Origin: Pediococcus acidilactici DSM 20284
GTDB lineage: Bacteria > Bacillota > Bacilli > Lactobacillales > Lactobacillaceae
DNA length: 64,000 nucleotides
Direction: 5' to 3'
NCBI RefSeq assembly: GCF_000146325.1
Contig: NZ_GL397067.1
Coordinates: 598,126-662,125, forward strand
The notes below the pieces were generated by a model. It was given only the letters and a program-made list of their open reading frames with translations. It did no database searches and was not told where the DNA came from. The position numbers and the translations under genes were made by a program. Shown here one piece after another: positions 38,006 to 47,182 of the stretch. Positions within the stretch are counted from its first letter, which is position 1; the number at the start of each line of letters is the position of its first letter.

Positions 38006-39106
38006 TTAGTTTCCATCTGGGTTCTCTTCATCAGTCGCTGTAAAACCTTGCACACTATTTTGCGTAGCCCGTCGTTGTTGGGTTTGGTAGTCAACGTTGT
38101 CAATTGAAGAACTACTTGATGAATCTGCTGATTTACTCTTCGCGGAGGGTCCAACACTTAGTGAATTTTTTTTGCTGTCGGACGATTGACTTCCCTCTTC
38201 CGTCGGGTCAGTCGACGTCGAACTAGTTGACGATTCATCACTTTGCCCCCGCGGATACGAGTATGCACCGACTTGTAGGTCCACAATTCCCCTTTTTTTC
38301 ATGCTTGCTGAAATTTCCGGGTAGTACTTCATTTTCTTAGCAAAGGTATTTAAAACCGCATATACTTCATTACCGTCATTCATAAAGAAGTGCAACTGGT
38401 GTCGTTCTTTTTTGGTTGCCGTATAGTCAACTTCTGCAACGTCGTTTTGCACTTCATTAGGTAACTTCGCGTATTCGCTCAGAAAACGTTTCAAAACCTG
38501 ATTATCTTTAAACTGGCGGAAAACCGGGTAATCACCATCTGGTTGGGTAGCGCTTTTTTTAGATACCGTGCCGTCTTGTCGAACTGCGTAGTAGTATTTG
38601 TTGCGCACCACGTATCCCATTACGGCGTTTTCACGCACTTTAATTTTGACGTTACCTAATAACGAGACCGAGATTTGAGCATCCTTTAAATCCGGTAGCT
38701 TGTGAATTAGACGCGCTTCGTCGCCCCGTTCCTTAAACCAGGTCGCCGGAATCACGTCATTTTTCCTTACGGTTACTTTCTTTAAAATGTCACTTTTTTC
38801 CACCCGTTTATTCCCCTGCACGGCAATGGTTTGCACCCGGCTAATGGGAGCGCAGAGGTAAATCGTAACTAAAATCAAGATCCCAATCAAGCTAAGCAAA
38901 CCAATTTTAATTCCTTTACCAATGTGTAAAGGCTGACGGACTTTCTTTTGGGTTAACTTATTACGCTTTTTCCCCGGGTGCTTTTTTGCAGTACCACGCT
39001 TTGCGCCACCTAATTTAGAACTCTTTTTAGTCCGGTTACGTTGGTTATGCTCTTTTTGATAACGGGCCCACGGGGTTAGATTTTCATCATCTTTTTTCTT
39101 TTTCAT
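38006..39106 (-). CDS. ftsQ: Cell division protein FtsQ/DivIB
   Basis: This bitopic division protein stabilises the FtsL/DivIC complex at the septum. The 366-residue protein has a long, very basic cytoplasmic tail (about 1-60), one membrane segment (IGLLSLIGILILVTIYLC), a POTRA domain (RVQTIAVQGNKRVEKSDIL), a beta domain and a Ser/Asp-rich C-tail of about 80 residues. I chose the ATG at 39104-39106 (MKKKKDDEN) with GGGTG 6 nt upstream. It follows murG after 12 nt. Confidence 0.93.
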   Translation of the reverse strand: MKKKKDDENLTPWARYQKEHNQRNRTKKSSKLGGAKRGTAKKHPGKKRNKLTQKKVRQPLHIGKGIKIGLLSLIGILILVTIYLCAPISRVQTIAVQGNKRVEKSDILKKVTVRKNDVIPATWFKERGDEARLIHKLPDLKDAQISVSLLGNVKIKVRENAVMGYVVRNKYYYAVRQDGTVSKKSATQPDGDYPVFRQFKDNQVLKRFLSEYAKLPNEVQNDVAEVDYTATKKERHQLHFFMNDGNEVYAVLNTFAKKMKYYPEISASMKKRGIVDLQVGAYSYPRGQSDESSTSSTSTDPTEEGSQSSDSKKNSLSVGPSAKSKSADSSSSSSIDNVDYQTQQRRATQNSVQGFTATDEENPDGN

Positions 39107-39118
39107 TGGCATCACCCG

Positions 39119-40210
39119 TTAAGCTTTGATTACTGATTTCAAAACTGCGTACAATTTTTCTGCTGCTTGCGGCTGTCCCAATTTTTTAGTATTTTCGGCC
39201 ATCTGCTTACGTTTTTGGTCATCGAGCATCAAATCATCCAACTTAGTTAACAGAGTCTTTGAAGTTAACTCATTTTCCGTAATCATTTCTGCAGCGTGTT
39301 GATTGACTAAGCTGCGCGCATTTTTAGTCTGGTGATCATTTGTGACGTACGGACTTGGAATTAAAATTGACGGAATTCCCAGGGAAGTAAGTTCGGCTAA
39401 GCTTGTTGCTCCCGCGCGACCTACCACGACTGCCATTCGAGGAAGCATTGCTGGCATATCAGCAATGTACGGTAGCACCGCCACTTTCCCTTTATAAGGG
39501 GTTAGGTCAACGTCCTTAGTTAAGTTATCAAAATGAACTCGCCCGGTCACGAAAATCGTTTGGTAATTACGTTTTACTAATTCATTCAAAGATTGCATGG
39601 TTACTTCGTTAATTTTTTCTGCTCCACGGCTACCGCCAAAAATTAACACGGTGGGCACGTCATCTTTTAAGCCAAATTGGTTTAGCGATTGCGGAGTAAT
39701 TTTAACTACTTCGGTTGCTCGCGGATTCCCAGTTAAAACCACTTTTTCTTTGGGAAATTGGTCTTCTGCTGCTTCAAAGGAAATTGCAATCTTCTTAACA
39801 AACTTGCTTAAGAACTTATTGGTGACCCCCACCACGCTATTTTGTTCGTGGATCACCGTTGGAATCCCCATCATGCTGGCGGCAAATACTACCGCCCCGC
39901 TGACGTATCCTCCAGTTCCTAGTACAACGTCTGGTTTAAACTCCTTAATCATTTTACGCGCCTTAACCACGCTACTCAAAAACAGTCCCACTGTTTTAAA
40001 GTTTTCTAATGATAATGAACGTTTAAATCCTTGAATTTTAATCGTTTTAAAATCGATCCCCGCATTGGGAACAATTTTGTTTTCCAGTCCCTTATGCGTT
40101 CCCACATACAGTACTGCTGAATCGGGTTCGACTTCCCGAACTTGTTTAATAAGGGCAAGTGCTGGGTAAATGTGGCCGCCAGTTCCGCCTCCTGAAACCA
40201 TCAGTCTCAT
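39119..40210 (-). CDS. murG: UDP-GlcNAc:lipid I transferase MurG
   Basis: This peripheral glycosyltransferase converts lipid I to lipid II. The 363-residue protein has [20 protein letters not shown] (G-loop 1), [27 protein letters not shown] (G-loop 3) and the C-terminal [12 protein letters not shown] with the donor-binding region. It overlaps murD by 4 nt. Confidence 0.97.
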   Translation of the reverse strand: MRLMVSGGGTGGHIYPALALIKQVREVEPDSAVLYVGTHKGLENKIVPNAGIDFKTIKIQGFKRSLSLENFKTVGLFLSSVVKARKMIKEFKPDVVLGTGGYVSGAVVFAASMMGIPTVIHEQNSVVGVTNKFLSKFVKKIAISFEAAEDQFPKEKVVLTGNPRATEVVKITPQSLNQFGLKDDVPTVLIFGGSRGAEKINEVTMQSLNELVKRNYQTIFVTGRVHFDNLTKDVDLTPYKGKVAVLPYIADMPAMLPRMAVVVGRAGATSLAELTSLGIPSILIPSPYVTNDHQTKNARSLVNQHAAEMITENELTSKTLLTKLDDLMLDDQKRKQMAENTKKLGQPQAAEKLYAVLKSVIKA

Positions 40211-41601
40211 TTAGTAACATCTCCTTTTTCCTTCGATAAATTTTCCACGGCGGTGATGAATTCATCGCCCCGTTCTTCAAAAGTTTGGTATTGATCCCAA
40301 CTTGCTGCAGCTGGTGAAAGTAAAATTACGTCTCCAGGTTGGCTGTCTTCAAAGGCGATGGCAACCGAATCCTTAACCCGCGGGCTGTCCTTAACGACTT
40401 TAACGCCCGCCGCCTGTGCAGCTTCCTGCATGTGCGCAGCAGTTTGCCCGTTAACAATCACTTCCTTAACGTGGGGCTTCAAATCAGCCACCAGTCGAGT
40501 GTAGTCGTCTCCCCGGTCTAAACCTCCCGCAATCAAGATGATTGGCCGTTGAAAGGCCTTTAAAGCCACCTGCGTTGCTTCGATGTCGGTTGCTTTTGAA
40601 TCATTATAGAATTGGCGGCCGGCTAAGGTTTTTACGTATTGAATCCGGTGTTTGACCCCGCTAAAAGTTTGGAGAACCTGCTTAATATGTTTATTAGCAA
40701 CCCCTTCAATCTTAGCCACGGCAATTGCCGCGAGCGCATTTTCAACGTTCTGGTCCCCAGGCACCCCGATTTCATCGGCCGCCATGATCCGTTCATTTTT
40801 GAAATATAATTGACCATCCTTGGCGTAGGCCCCGTTTTCAACTAAACCTTGGCGGGAAAACGGAACGACCTGCGCCGCAGTCCGTTGCGCTAATTGTTGC
40901 CATTCAGGATTATCCCAGTTAATGACAAAATAATCATCTTTGGTTTGGTTCTCCGTGATCCTCATCTTGTCATTAACGTAATTTTCCCGAGTTTTGTGCC
41001 AATCTAAGTGGTTAGAGAAAATGTTGTTAACCACGGCAATGTGGGGGTGCAACTGGTCAATCCCGGCGAGCATAAAGCTAGATAGCTCCATTACGACCCG
41101 GTCGTTAGCAGTAGCCTTTTGCACTACCGTAGTCGCAGGAACTCCAATATTTCCCGCCACGTATGCTGCATGATGATCTTGCTGATCTAGCATTAGTTGA
41201 ATCATCGTGGTAACGGTTGTTTTTCCGTTACTACCGGTTACCCCAATTAATTCGCTGTCCATCACCCGGTATGCCAACTCAGGTTCGGCAATGATTGGCA
41301 CGTTTTGCTCCTTAGCAGCTACCAAAACTGGGTTTGTATACGGGATTCCGGGATTCTTGACGATTAATTCGATATGATGCTGAGCCAAGATTCCCTTTGG
41401 GTGACTGCCTAAAATCATTTGGACGTCAGCCTTTTTAAGTTGTTCAATCAGTTCTTGCGGTTGTTCTGCCTTTGCGTCATTTACTAATACCTGCGCATTC
41501 AGTTTACGCAACAAAAGAGCGGCACTAACTCCGCTCTTTGCCATCCCCAAAACGAGAATATTCTTATTTGCTAAATCCTTTATCTCTGCTAATGCTTTCA
41601 T
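40207..41601 (-). CDS. murD: UDP-N-acetylmuramoylalanine--D-glutamate ligase
   Basis: This cytoplasmic Mur ligase adds D-glutamate to UDP-MurNAc-L-Ala. The 464-residue protein has the Rossmann start [18 protein letters not shown], the ATP loop [13 protein letters not shown], the carbamylated-lysine and central-domain motifs, and FYNDSKATD in the C-domain. It precedes murG (4-nt overlap) and follows mraY after 12 nt. Confidence 0.97.
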   Translation of the reverse strand: MKALAEIKDLANKNILVLGMAKSGVSAALLLRKLNAQVLVNDAKAEQPQELIEQLKKADVQMILGSHPKGILAQHHIELIVKNPGIPYTNPVLVAAKEQNVPIIAEPELAYRVMDSELIGVTGSNGKTTVTTMIQLMLDQQDHHAAYVAGNIGVPATTVVQKATANDRVVMELSSFMLAGIDQLHPHIAVVNNIFSNHLDWHKTRENYVNDKMRITENQTKDDYFVINWDNPEWQQLAQRTAAQVVPFSRQGLVENGAYAKDGQLYFKNERIMAADEIGVPGDQNVENALAAIAVAKIEGVANKHIKQVLQTFSGVKHRIQYVKTLAGRQFYNDSKATDIEATQVALKAFQRPIILIAGGLDRGDDYTRLVADLKPHVKEVIVNGQTAAHMQEAAQAAGVKVVKDSPRVKDSVAIAFEDSQPGDVILLSPAAASWDQYQTFEERGDEFITAVENLSKEKGDVTK

Positions 41602-41613
41602 TCTATAATCTCC

Positions 41614-42570
41614 CTACCAAATGCTAATTAACGTAATTAGCGCACCGATCAATCCAACAATCCAAAAGACGGTGTCGACTTTCCATTCACTCCAGCCTAA
41701 CATTTCAAAATGATGGTGAATGGGACTCATCTTAAAAATTCGGCGTCCGGTTAGCTTAAAGGACAGTACTTGTAAAATTACGCTGAGGGTTTCCAATACG
41801 AATACGATTCCCACCAGTAGTAGTGACAATTCTTGATTCAAAATGATGGAAACCGCCCCTAAGGCACCGCCCAATGCTAAGGAGCCCATGTCTCCCATAA
41901 AGACCTTGGCTGGTTTGTGGTTAAATACGAGAAAGGCTAACATTGAGCCAACCACCGCCCAGCAAAATAGCATCACTGCAGGTTGATTGAGCTTCGCAGC
42001 AATAATTGCGTAAGTAGCAAACGCAATCGTCGATAAACCAGCAACTAGACCATCCAGTCCGTCCGAAAGGTTGACTGCATTGGAAAAGCCAACTAACCAG
42101 AAAATTACAAATAGTGCGTACCAACCGCCTAGATGCCAAACTCCGATTCCGGGAATTGATAATTGCAAGGCTACGCCAGTTTCTTTAATGACCCAGTAAA
42201 AAATCAATCCGCCAATGATTTGGCCAAGCAGCTTTTGCCAAGCTTTAAAACCTTCGTTTTGCCGCTTTAATAATTTAATACTGTCATCCCAGCAACCAAT
42301 CAAACCGAATTCTAAAAGAACGAAAAGGAGCATCACTAGGTTGGTGGTCAATAAATGGAACGCTAACCCGCTGATGATCGCAGCCACGATAATGGCCACG
42401 ATGAAAACTAGTCCTCCCATCGTGGGTGTCCCAGATTTCTTTTGATGCCATTTGGGGCCTTCTTCTCGGATCATTTGCCCTTCGTTCCGTGCCCGGAAAT
42501 AATGGATAAAACTGGGCATCCCTATTAAAGTAATTACGGCACTTAAGCCGCCCGCTAACAAGTTACTCAT
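41614..42570 (-). CDS. mraY: Phospho-N-acetylmuramoyl-pentapeptide transferase
   Basis: This integral membrane enzyme moves phospho-MurNAc-pentapeptide to undecaprenyl phosphate, making lipid I. The 318-residue protein has about ten membrane segments with the conserved cytoplasmic motifs [33 protein letters not shown] and SPIHHHFE. It sits between the penicillin-binding protein gene and murD. Confidence 0.97.
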   Translation of the reverse strand: MSNLLAGGLSAVITLIGMPSFIHYFRARNEGQMIREEGPKWHQKKSGTPTMGGLVFIVAIIVAAIISGLAFHLLTTNLVMLLFVLLEFGLIGCWDDSIKLLKRQNEGFKAWQKLLGQIIGGLIFYWVIKETGVALQLSIPGIGVWHLGGWYALFVIFWLVGFSNAVNLSDGLDGLVAGLSTIAFATYAIIAAKLNQPAVMLFCWAVVGSMLAFLVFNHKPAKVFMGDMGSLALGGALGAVSIILNQELSLLLVGIVFVLETLSVILQVLSFKLTGRRIFKMSPIHHHFEMLGWSEWKVDTVFWIVGLIGALITLISIW

Positions 42571-42585
42571 TTTTCTTCTCCTATG

Positions 42586-44751
42586 CTATTTTTTGAGTGT
42601 TACCGTCATGGTCATTCCTGATTGAAGCGTGGTTCCTTTGGCGACCGACTGACCGGCTACAAAACCTTTACCTTGGTACTTAACTTCAATGTTAAACATT
42701 TTAGCAAGTTTAATCACGTCGTTTTTGGACCATCCCGTAAGGTCCGGCATGGTAACCGTTCCTCCGGTATTCAAAAGAATCCGCTGGCCCACTAACAACT
42801 TACTACCGGCCGATTCCGATTGTGCCAAAATCCGGCTCCCATTACCTAACCGAACCACAGCTACGTTATTTTTACCCAATTCCTTCACCGCGTCGTCAGC
42901 ATCTTTACCCACCACGTTTGGTACTTCAATGGAACTATCAATGTCCGTATTCGCAGTGGATTTATCTTGTTCAAGGGCCTGCTTCATCACTGGTCCAAAA
43001 ATTTCATCTAGTAACTGGGTTGCCGTCTTATCCGCAGGCAAGTTTGGTTTTTTCATCGTAATGTACATGATGTACTTCGGATTTTTTGCAGGAGCCATCG
43101 CGGCTACCGAATACAGGTAGCTGTCGTCACCAGAAGCGTAGTTCCCGTTACTTGCAACTTGCGCTGTACCGGTTTTTGCCGCAATCCGGTAACCCTTCAG
43201 CTTAAAGTCGCTCCCGATTCCGTATGGTTTGTAAACCACATCTTGCATTAGCTTACGGACTTCTTTAGTAGTTTTAGCTTTCACTGGCCGGCCCACTTTT
43301 TTGGTTTTCATTTGGTAAGTCGTTTTTCCCGTGTTGGGGTTCACCACTTTTTTAACAAACTGTGGCTTCACCATTTGTCCATTATTAGCAATCGCGGTGA
43401 AACCTTGCAACATTTGCATGGCCGTCACGTTAATTGCTTGCCCAAAGGCGGTGTCCGCTTGCTCAATTGGATAGTCAAACTGCATGCTGCCTTTAGATTC
43501 GCCTTCTAAACCAGAGTTAGTTGATTCTAGTAGGTGGAATCGTTTAATATACTTCTTCCAAGTTTTGGCACCCATCTTTTGTTCCAAATGGGCCATTGCC
43601 ACGTTACTAGAAAGGGCAAATCCTTTTTCGTAGGAAATTAATCCCCAGCCTTCCCGCTTCCAATCGGGCACTACCTGCCCATCGATTTCGTAGGTACCCG
43701 ACTTATACACCTCATCTGGGTCAAAATTACCACTATCAATTGCAGCAGCGGTGGTGAAAATCTTCATGGTTGAGCCCGGTTCATAAGTATCCTGTACTAA
43801 ACCGTTATTCCAAGCTTTGGACAAGCCTTTCTTAGTGGAGGCATTAAACGTTGGACGTTGGGTAGTTGCTAAAATTGCTCCGGTCTTAGCGTTCATGATA
43901 GTTGCCCCGATCGACTCAGGATGTGCCTGAGACTGTACTTTGCTGACCGTGCTTTCCATGATGGTTTGTAACCGTTGATCTAAGGTGGTGTAGACCGTGC
44001 TTCCATCCCGCGCTGGACGTTCTACCTGTGATCCCGGCAATTGGTAACCAAATTTATCCTTTTGTAAGGATTTTTCCCCATCGGTTCCCGTCAACTGCTT
44101 GTTCAACATCTTTTCGAGCCCCATAACTCCTGAAAGTTGCGTGGTATCGCTACCCTTTTCTTGGGACTGTTGGGCAAAGCCGATTAAGTTTGAGGCGAAA
44201 ACCCCGTTAGGATATAAGCGCGCTTCCGAGGAAACGAAGTTAATCCCGGTTAATTTGTATTTTTCAATTTTTTCCTTAGTTGCTACGGAAATGTTATTTC
44301 CCGCACTCCCAAATTCCACTTGGAAAGTCTTGGGATTACTAGGACTCAAAGTTTTTAACGCTTTTTTGTAGCTAATTGGTAGATACTTGCTCAGTACGCG
44401 CGCCGTTTTCTTTTTATCGGTTACGTACAGCGGTTGGCGATTTGGGCCCACCTGCTTTTTACTTACCACCGCGTAAATCGAATATGTACTAGTATCCTCG
44501 GCAATCGGGTTCCCGTTGGTATCTAAAATGGAACCTCGTTTAGCCTTAATAGTTTTATTGTCCGTGTATAGCCGTTTGGCTTGACTGCTGAGATTGACGC
44601 TTTCAATCGTCTTATTAATGGCAATATAAGAAAAGCGCCCAACAATCACTATAAACACTCCTGCTACAATCAATAAAAACCATTTTCCAAACATCATCCG
44701 ATTGTGCTGAGTTTCCGTAGTATTAGTCGTTCGCTTTTTTGGGTTCATCAT
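42586..44751 (-). CDS. Septal class B penicillin-binding protein with PASTA domains (PBP2x/FtsI)
   Basis: This transpeptidase crosslinks septal peptidoglycan. The 721-residue protein has one N-terminal membrane segment (FLLIVAGVFIVIVGRFSYI), a dimerisation domain, and a transpeptidase domain with STMK (327-330), SSN (381-383) and KTG (526-528). Two C-terminal PASTA domains follow (about 610-665 and 665-721), as in PBP2x. The first ATG overlaps the ftsL stop. It is followed by mraY. Confidence 0.96.
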   Translation of the reverse strand: MMNPKKRTTNTTETQHNRMMFGKWFLLIVAGVFIVIVGRFSYIAINKTIESVNLSSQAKRLYTDNKTIKAKRGSILDTNGNPIAEDTSTYSIYAVVSKKQVGPNRQPLYVTDKKKTARVLSKYLPISYKKALKTLSPSNPKTFQVEFGSAGNNISVATKEKIEKYKLTGINFVSSEARLYPNGVFASNLIGFAQQSQEKGSDTTQLSGVMGLEKMLNKQLTGTDGEKSLQKDKFGYQLPGSQVERPARDGSTVYTTLDQRLQTIMESTVSKVQSQAHPESIGATIMNAKTGAILATTQRPTFNASTKKGLSKAWNNGLVQDTYEPGSTMKIFTTAAAIDSGNFDPDEVYKSGTYEIDGQVVPDWKREGWGLISYEKGFALSSNVAMAHLEQKMGAKTWKKYIKRFHLLESTNSGLEGESKGSMQFDYPIEQADTAFGQAINVTAMQMLQGFTAIANNGQMVKPQFVKKVVNPNTGKTTYQMKTKKVGRPVKAKTTKEVRKLMQDVVYKPYGIGSDFKLKGYRIAAKTGTAQVASNGNYASGDDSYLYSVAAMAPAKNPKYIMYITMKKPNLPADKTATQLLDEIFGPVMKQALEQDKSTANTDIDSSIEVPNVVGKDADDAVKELGKNNVAVVRLGNGSRILAQSESAGSKLLVGQRILLNTGGTVTMPDLTGWSKNDVIKLAKMFNIEVKYQGKGFVAGQSVAKGTTLQSGMTMTVTLKK

Positions 44752-45137
44752 TTATTTACATTCCTTATATTCTCTGAATTAAGAGAAAGGCCTGCCTTTT
44801 TAGCAACTTTATTTAACCGATTTTGGTCGGATAACTGATTAACCTCTTGTTTCATAGTTGTATTTTTGCTTGATAAGGCCGTTGTCTTCTCTTGTGTTGC
44901 TTCAAGTTTATGCTGTGCATTAGATAAACTTATTTTACCAGAAACAACGGTAAGCATTAACCCTACCAAAATAAATCCGCAAAATGTTATCAAAAACTTT
45001 TCAAACTTCGACAAGGGCAGTTGTCGAGCAGTTACAACCTCCCGGGCTTTTTTTAATTCTTTTTTCCCTACTCCGGCAATTGAAGTTGGTTCGTTAATCA
45101 TTCTTGAACGACCAGCATAATCATTATTTTGAGCCAT
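44748..45137 (-). CDS. ftsL: Cell division protein FtsL
   Basis: This is a small bitopic division protein that forms a complex with FtsQ/DivIB and DivIC. The 129-residue product has a basic cytoplasmic tail, one membrane segment (FLITFCGFILVGLMLTVVSG) and an extracytoplasmic leucine-zipper-like coiled coil (about 80-115). FtsL is poorly conserved, so the call rests on topology, length and the invariant position between rsmH and the penicillin-binding protein gene. Confidence 0.92.
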   Translation of the reverse strand: MAQNNDYAGRSRMINEPTSIAGVGKKELKKAREVVTARQLPLSKFEKFLITFCGFILVGLMLTVVSGKISLSNAQHKLEATQEKTTALSSKNTTMKQEVNQLSDQNRLNKVAKKAGLSLNSENIRNVNK

Positions 45138-45143
45138 TGGCGT

Positions 45144-46097
45144 CTACCCTTCCTGTAACTTTTCGATAATTCTTAATTTTGCACTATGTGCTCGACGATT
45201 TTCCTTTAGTTCGTCCTCAGAAGGAACGATTGGTTTACGATTAACCAATTTAAAATGCGGTTTTTTATCAGCTGGAATAACTGGTAGTCCAGCCGGTAAA
45301 TCACCAATTTCTGTCTTTTCTTTAAACATGCGTTTTACTAAGCGATCTTCCAGCGATTGGAACGTAATCACTGAAATCCGGCCGTTGTCGTTTAACAAAT
45401 CTAAGGCTTGTTCCAACGATTCTTCTAAAGCCCCTAACTCATCATTGACCGCAATTCGAATTGCTTGAAACACCCGTTTAGCGGGGTGACCGCCCGTACG
45501 GCGCGCTGCCGCCGGAATTGCTTCTTTAATAATCTCGACTAGTTCCCCGGTAGTTACAATAGGGTGTTGCTCGCGGACTTTTTCTATTCGCCGTGCAACT
45601 TGCTTTGCATACTTTTCTTCTCCATAACGGAAGAAAATCCGGACCAAATCGTTGTACGACCATTCGTTGACTACCGCTTGGGCCGTTAATTCTTGACTCT
45701 GATCCATGCGCATATCAAGCGGTGCGTCATAGCGATAGCTAAAGCCTCGCTGGGCATCGTCGAATTGCGGTGAGGAAACCCCTAAGTCGTATAGGATCCC
45801 ATCAACGTGATCAATTCCTCGTTGGTTTAATTCATTTTTTAAGTTTCTAAAATTAGCCTTAATAAAGGTTACTTGCTGATTTGCTATGTATGGTGCCAAA
45901 TGATCTTGATTGTAATCAATCGCTGTTTGATCTTGGTCAAACGAATACAAATGACCTGTAGAGCCCAGCTTAGATAAAATCAACTGACTGTGGCCGCCCC
46001 CGCCAAGGGTACAATCCACATAAACGCCGTCTTTGCGGATATTCAATCCAGCAACGGTTTCTTCCAATAGCACGGTGGTATGTTTAAATTCTGTCAT
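45144..46097 (-). CDS. rsmH: 16S rRNA (cytosine(1402)-N4)-methyltransferase
   Basis: This SAM-dependent enzyme methylates C1402 in the decoding centre of 16S rRNA. The 317-residue protein has [29 protein letters not shown] (SAM loop), [20 protein letters not shown] and the C-terminal [14 protein letters not shown]. It lies 5 nt after mraZ. Confidence 0.97.
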   Translation of the reverse strand: MTEFKHTTVLLEETVAGLNIRKDGVYVDCTLGGGGHSQLILSKLGSTGHLYSFDQDQTAIDYNQDHLAPYIANQQVTFIKANFRNLKNELNQRGIDHVDGILYDLGVSSPQFDDAQRGFSYRYDAPLDMRMDQSQELTAQAVVNEWSYNDLVRIFFRYGEEKYAKQVARRIEKVREQHPIVTTGELVEIIKEAIPAAARRTGGHPAKRVFQAIRIAVNDELGALEESLEQALDLLNDNGRISVITFQSLEDRLVKRMFKEKTEIGDLPAGLPVIPADKKPHFKLVNRKPIVPSEDELKENRRAHSAKLRIIEKLQEG

Positions 46098-46102
46098 TTA
46101 TA

Positions 46103-46534
46103 TCACAATCCAAAATCAATTAAATTTTCGGCAATATCGTCAAAGTTCGCTTCAGTTTCTTCGATAGCAGCTTCCCAGCGGGCCTTATTCCAAATTTCAA
46201 TTCGGTTAGAAACCCCTACTAAAACACATTCTTTTTGCAAATCTGCGTGGACTCGCAACTTCTTAGGAATGATAATTCTTCCCTGCTTATCAAAGTTACA
46301 TTGGGCTGCATCAGCAAACATAAAACGAACAAACGCCCGATTATTTTTCTTATTAGATGGTAGTTGACTAAGCTTTTCTTCGACGAGTTTCCATTCACTC
46401 AAGGGATAGCCAAATAAGCATCCATCTAGCCCTCGCGTAATTACGAAATCCTCGCCTAGTTGATCGCGGAATTTAGATGGTATGATCAAACGTCCCTTGT
46501 TGTCCAATGAATGTTCGAATTCACCCATGAACAT
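46103..46534 (-). CDS. mraZ: Transcriptional regulator MraZ
   Basis: This DNA-binding protein of the AbrB-like SpoVT fold controls the dcw operon. The 143-residue protein has two MraZ repeats ([19 protein letters not shown] and [19 protein letters not shown]). I chose the ATG at 46532-46534 ([15 protein letters not shown]), the family start, with GGAGG 7 nt upstream; a longer frame to 46585 would run through the operator. It is the first gene of the cluster, and GTGG repeats lie directly upstream. Confidence 0.96.
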   Translation of the reverse strand: MFMGEFEHSLDNKGRLIIPSKFRDQLGEDFVITRGLDGCLFGYPLSEWKLVEEKLSQLPSNKKNNRAFVRFMFADAAQCNFDKQGRIIIPKKLRVHADLQKECVLVGVSNRIEIWNKARWEAAIEETEANFDDIAENLIDFGL

Positions 46535-46571
46535 GAAACCGCCTCCGTCAACTAAATCTATAACAATATTA

Positions 46572-46600
46572 CCACTTCCCCCCACTTTCCACCACTTAAT
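46572..46600 (-). promoter_or_regulatory. MraZ operator: three 10-bp-spaced GTGG boxes
   Basis: On the minus strand AAGTGG occurs three times with exact 10-bp spacing (46597, 46587 and 46577 as 5' ends), about 40-65 nt before the mraZ start. Published MraZ sites are TGGGN or GTGG direct repeats with this spacing, so this is the likely autoregulatory operator. Confidence 0.7.
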
Positions 46601-46685
46601 TACAAATGTTTTTTCCCAATTTTTTATTAAATTTAAACATTCTATAAAAGCTTGATACGAATAGGGTTTTCACTTGTTTTACGAG

Positions 46686-46702
46686 GTGGAGAAAAAGTGG
46701 GG
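46686..46702 (+). promoter_or_regulatory. Possible second MraZ-type box pair
   Basis: Plus-strand GTGGAGAAAAAGTGGGG has two GTGG cores 11 bp apart, about 16 nt upstream of the -35 of the DUF4044 gene. The spacing differs from the ideal 10 bp, so this may be chance. Confidence 0.3.
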
Positions 46703-46717
46703 GATTCATCTCTGGAT

Positions 46718-46746
46718 TTGCCTAAAAAAATTACTTATTGTAGAAT
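46718..46746 (+). promoter_or_regulatory. Promoter of the DUF4044 gene
   Basis: TTGCCT, a 17-nt spacer and TAGAAT form a sigma-A-type promoter ending 33 nt before the ATG at 46779. Confidence 0.6.
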
Positions 46747-46778
46747 TGCTGTAAATCATGAGAAAGTAGTGTTTTTAA

Positions 46779-46907
46779 ATGTATAATAATAAAAAGAAGA
46801 AAAAGAGCGGTCTGCAAAAGGTCATCATGGTCTTTGTTTGGATTATGATTATCTTGACCCTGGGCAGCGTACTTTACGCCCCCCTTGCCCAACTCCTGGG
46901 TGCTTAA
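46779..46907 (+). CDS. DUF4044-type small membrane protein
   Basis: This 42-residue product is below usual gene-finder cut-offs. It has a basic start (MYNNKKKKKSGLQKV) and one membrane helix (VFVWIMIILTLGSVLYAPLA). Composition, size and position divergent from mraZ match the short DUF4044 proteins of lactobacilli; the function is unknown. A stop codon directly precedes the ATG, a promoter is seen at 46718-46746 and a weak AGAAAG may serve as ribosome binding site. Confidence 0.75.
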   Translation: MYNNKKKKKSGLQKVIMVFVWIMIILTLGSVLYAPLAQLLGA

Positions 46908-46971
46908 ACATCTAGATATAAAAGAGACGAGCGTGGGACAAAAGTCGGGTAGTTTGCGAGCATTAACTGAA

Positions 46972-47014
46972 AATTGACTATGATGCCTGAATTGGGCATG
47001 ATGGTCAATTTTTT
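46972..47014 (+). terminator. Terminator-like hairpin in the repeat element
   Basis: AATTGACTATGATGCC pairs with GGCATGATGGTCAATT (14 of 16) and is followed by T6, downstream of the DUF4044 gene. Confidence 0.6.
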
Positions 47015-47077
47015 GGTTAAGCGGAACCAACTGCTTTTGGCACACGTTTTGGCTCTATTGAAGTCAAAATGCCAAAA

Positions 47078-47122
47078 TAAAAACGGTTCATGAGGAAGTT
47101 TCACCTCATGAACCGTTTTTTG
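47078..47122. terminator. Bidirectional terminator between DUF4044 gene and ftsK
   Basis: AAAACGGTTCATGAGG and CCTCATGAACCGTTTT form a perfect 16-bp stem with an 8-nt loop and T-runs in both directions. It can end ftsK (minus) and the DUF4044 transcript (plus). Confidence 0.85.
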
Positions 47123-47182
47123 TTTAGAGACTTTTGGCACAGTCCCGTCTTTTTGAAATTGTCCTCAAAACACTAAGGATAG

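Larger units (their letters stand above)
46925..47150. repeat. 226-bp intergenic repeat element with terminal inverted repeats
   Basis: The ends are 22-nt imperfect inverted repeats (AGACGAGCGTGGGACAAAAGTC at 46925-46946 against its partner at 47129-47150; the outer AGACG and inner AAAAGTC are identical). Inside lie two hairpins: 46972-47010 (AATTGACTATGATGCC / GGCATGATGGTCAATT then T-run) and 47080-47119. The segment 46941-47027 is related to 19168-19252. No coding capacity is supported. It looks like a miniature, non-autonomous or structured intergenic repeat. Confidence 0.65.

Noticed and set aside
37930..38157. Extra frame overlapping the ftsQ end as a frameshifted tail
   Set aside because: FtsQ already ends in a normal Ser/Asp-rich tail, and the other frame has no homology-like features.
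46731..47140. Two minus-strand open frames of 104 and 78 codons in the ftsK-mraZ gap
   Set aside because: They lie in the hairpin-rich repeat element, overlap the DUF4044 gene on the other strand, have no ribosome binding site and show no protein-like composition.
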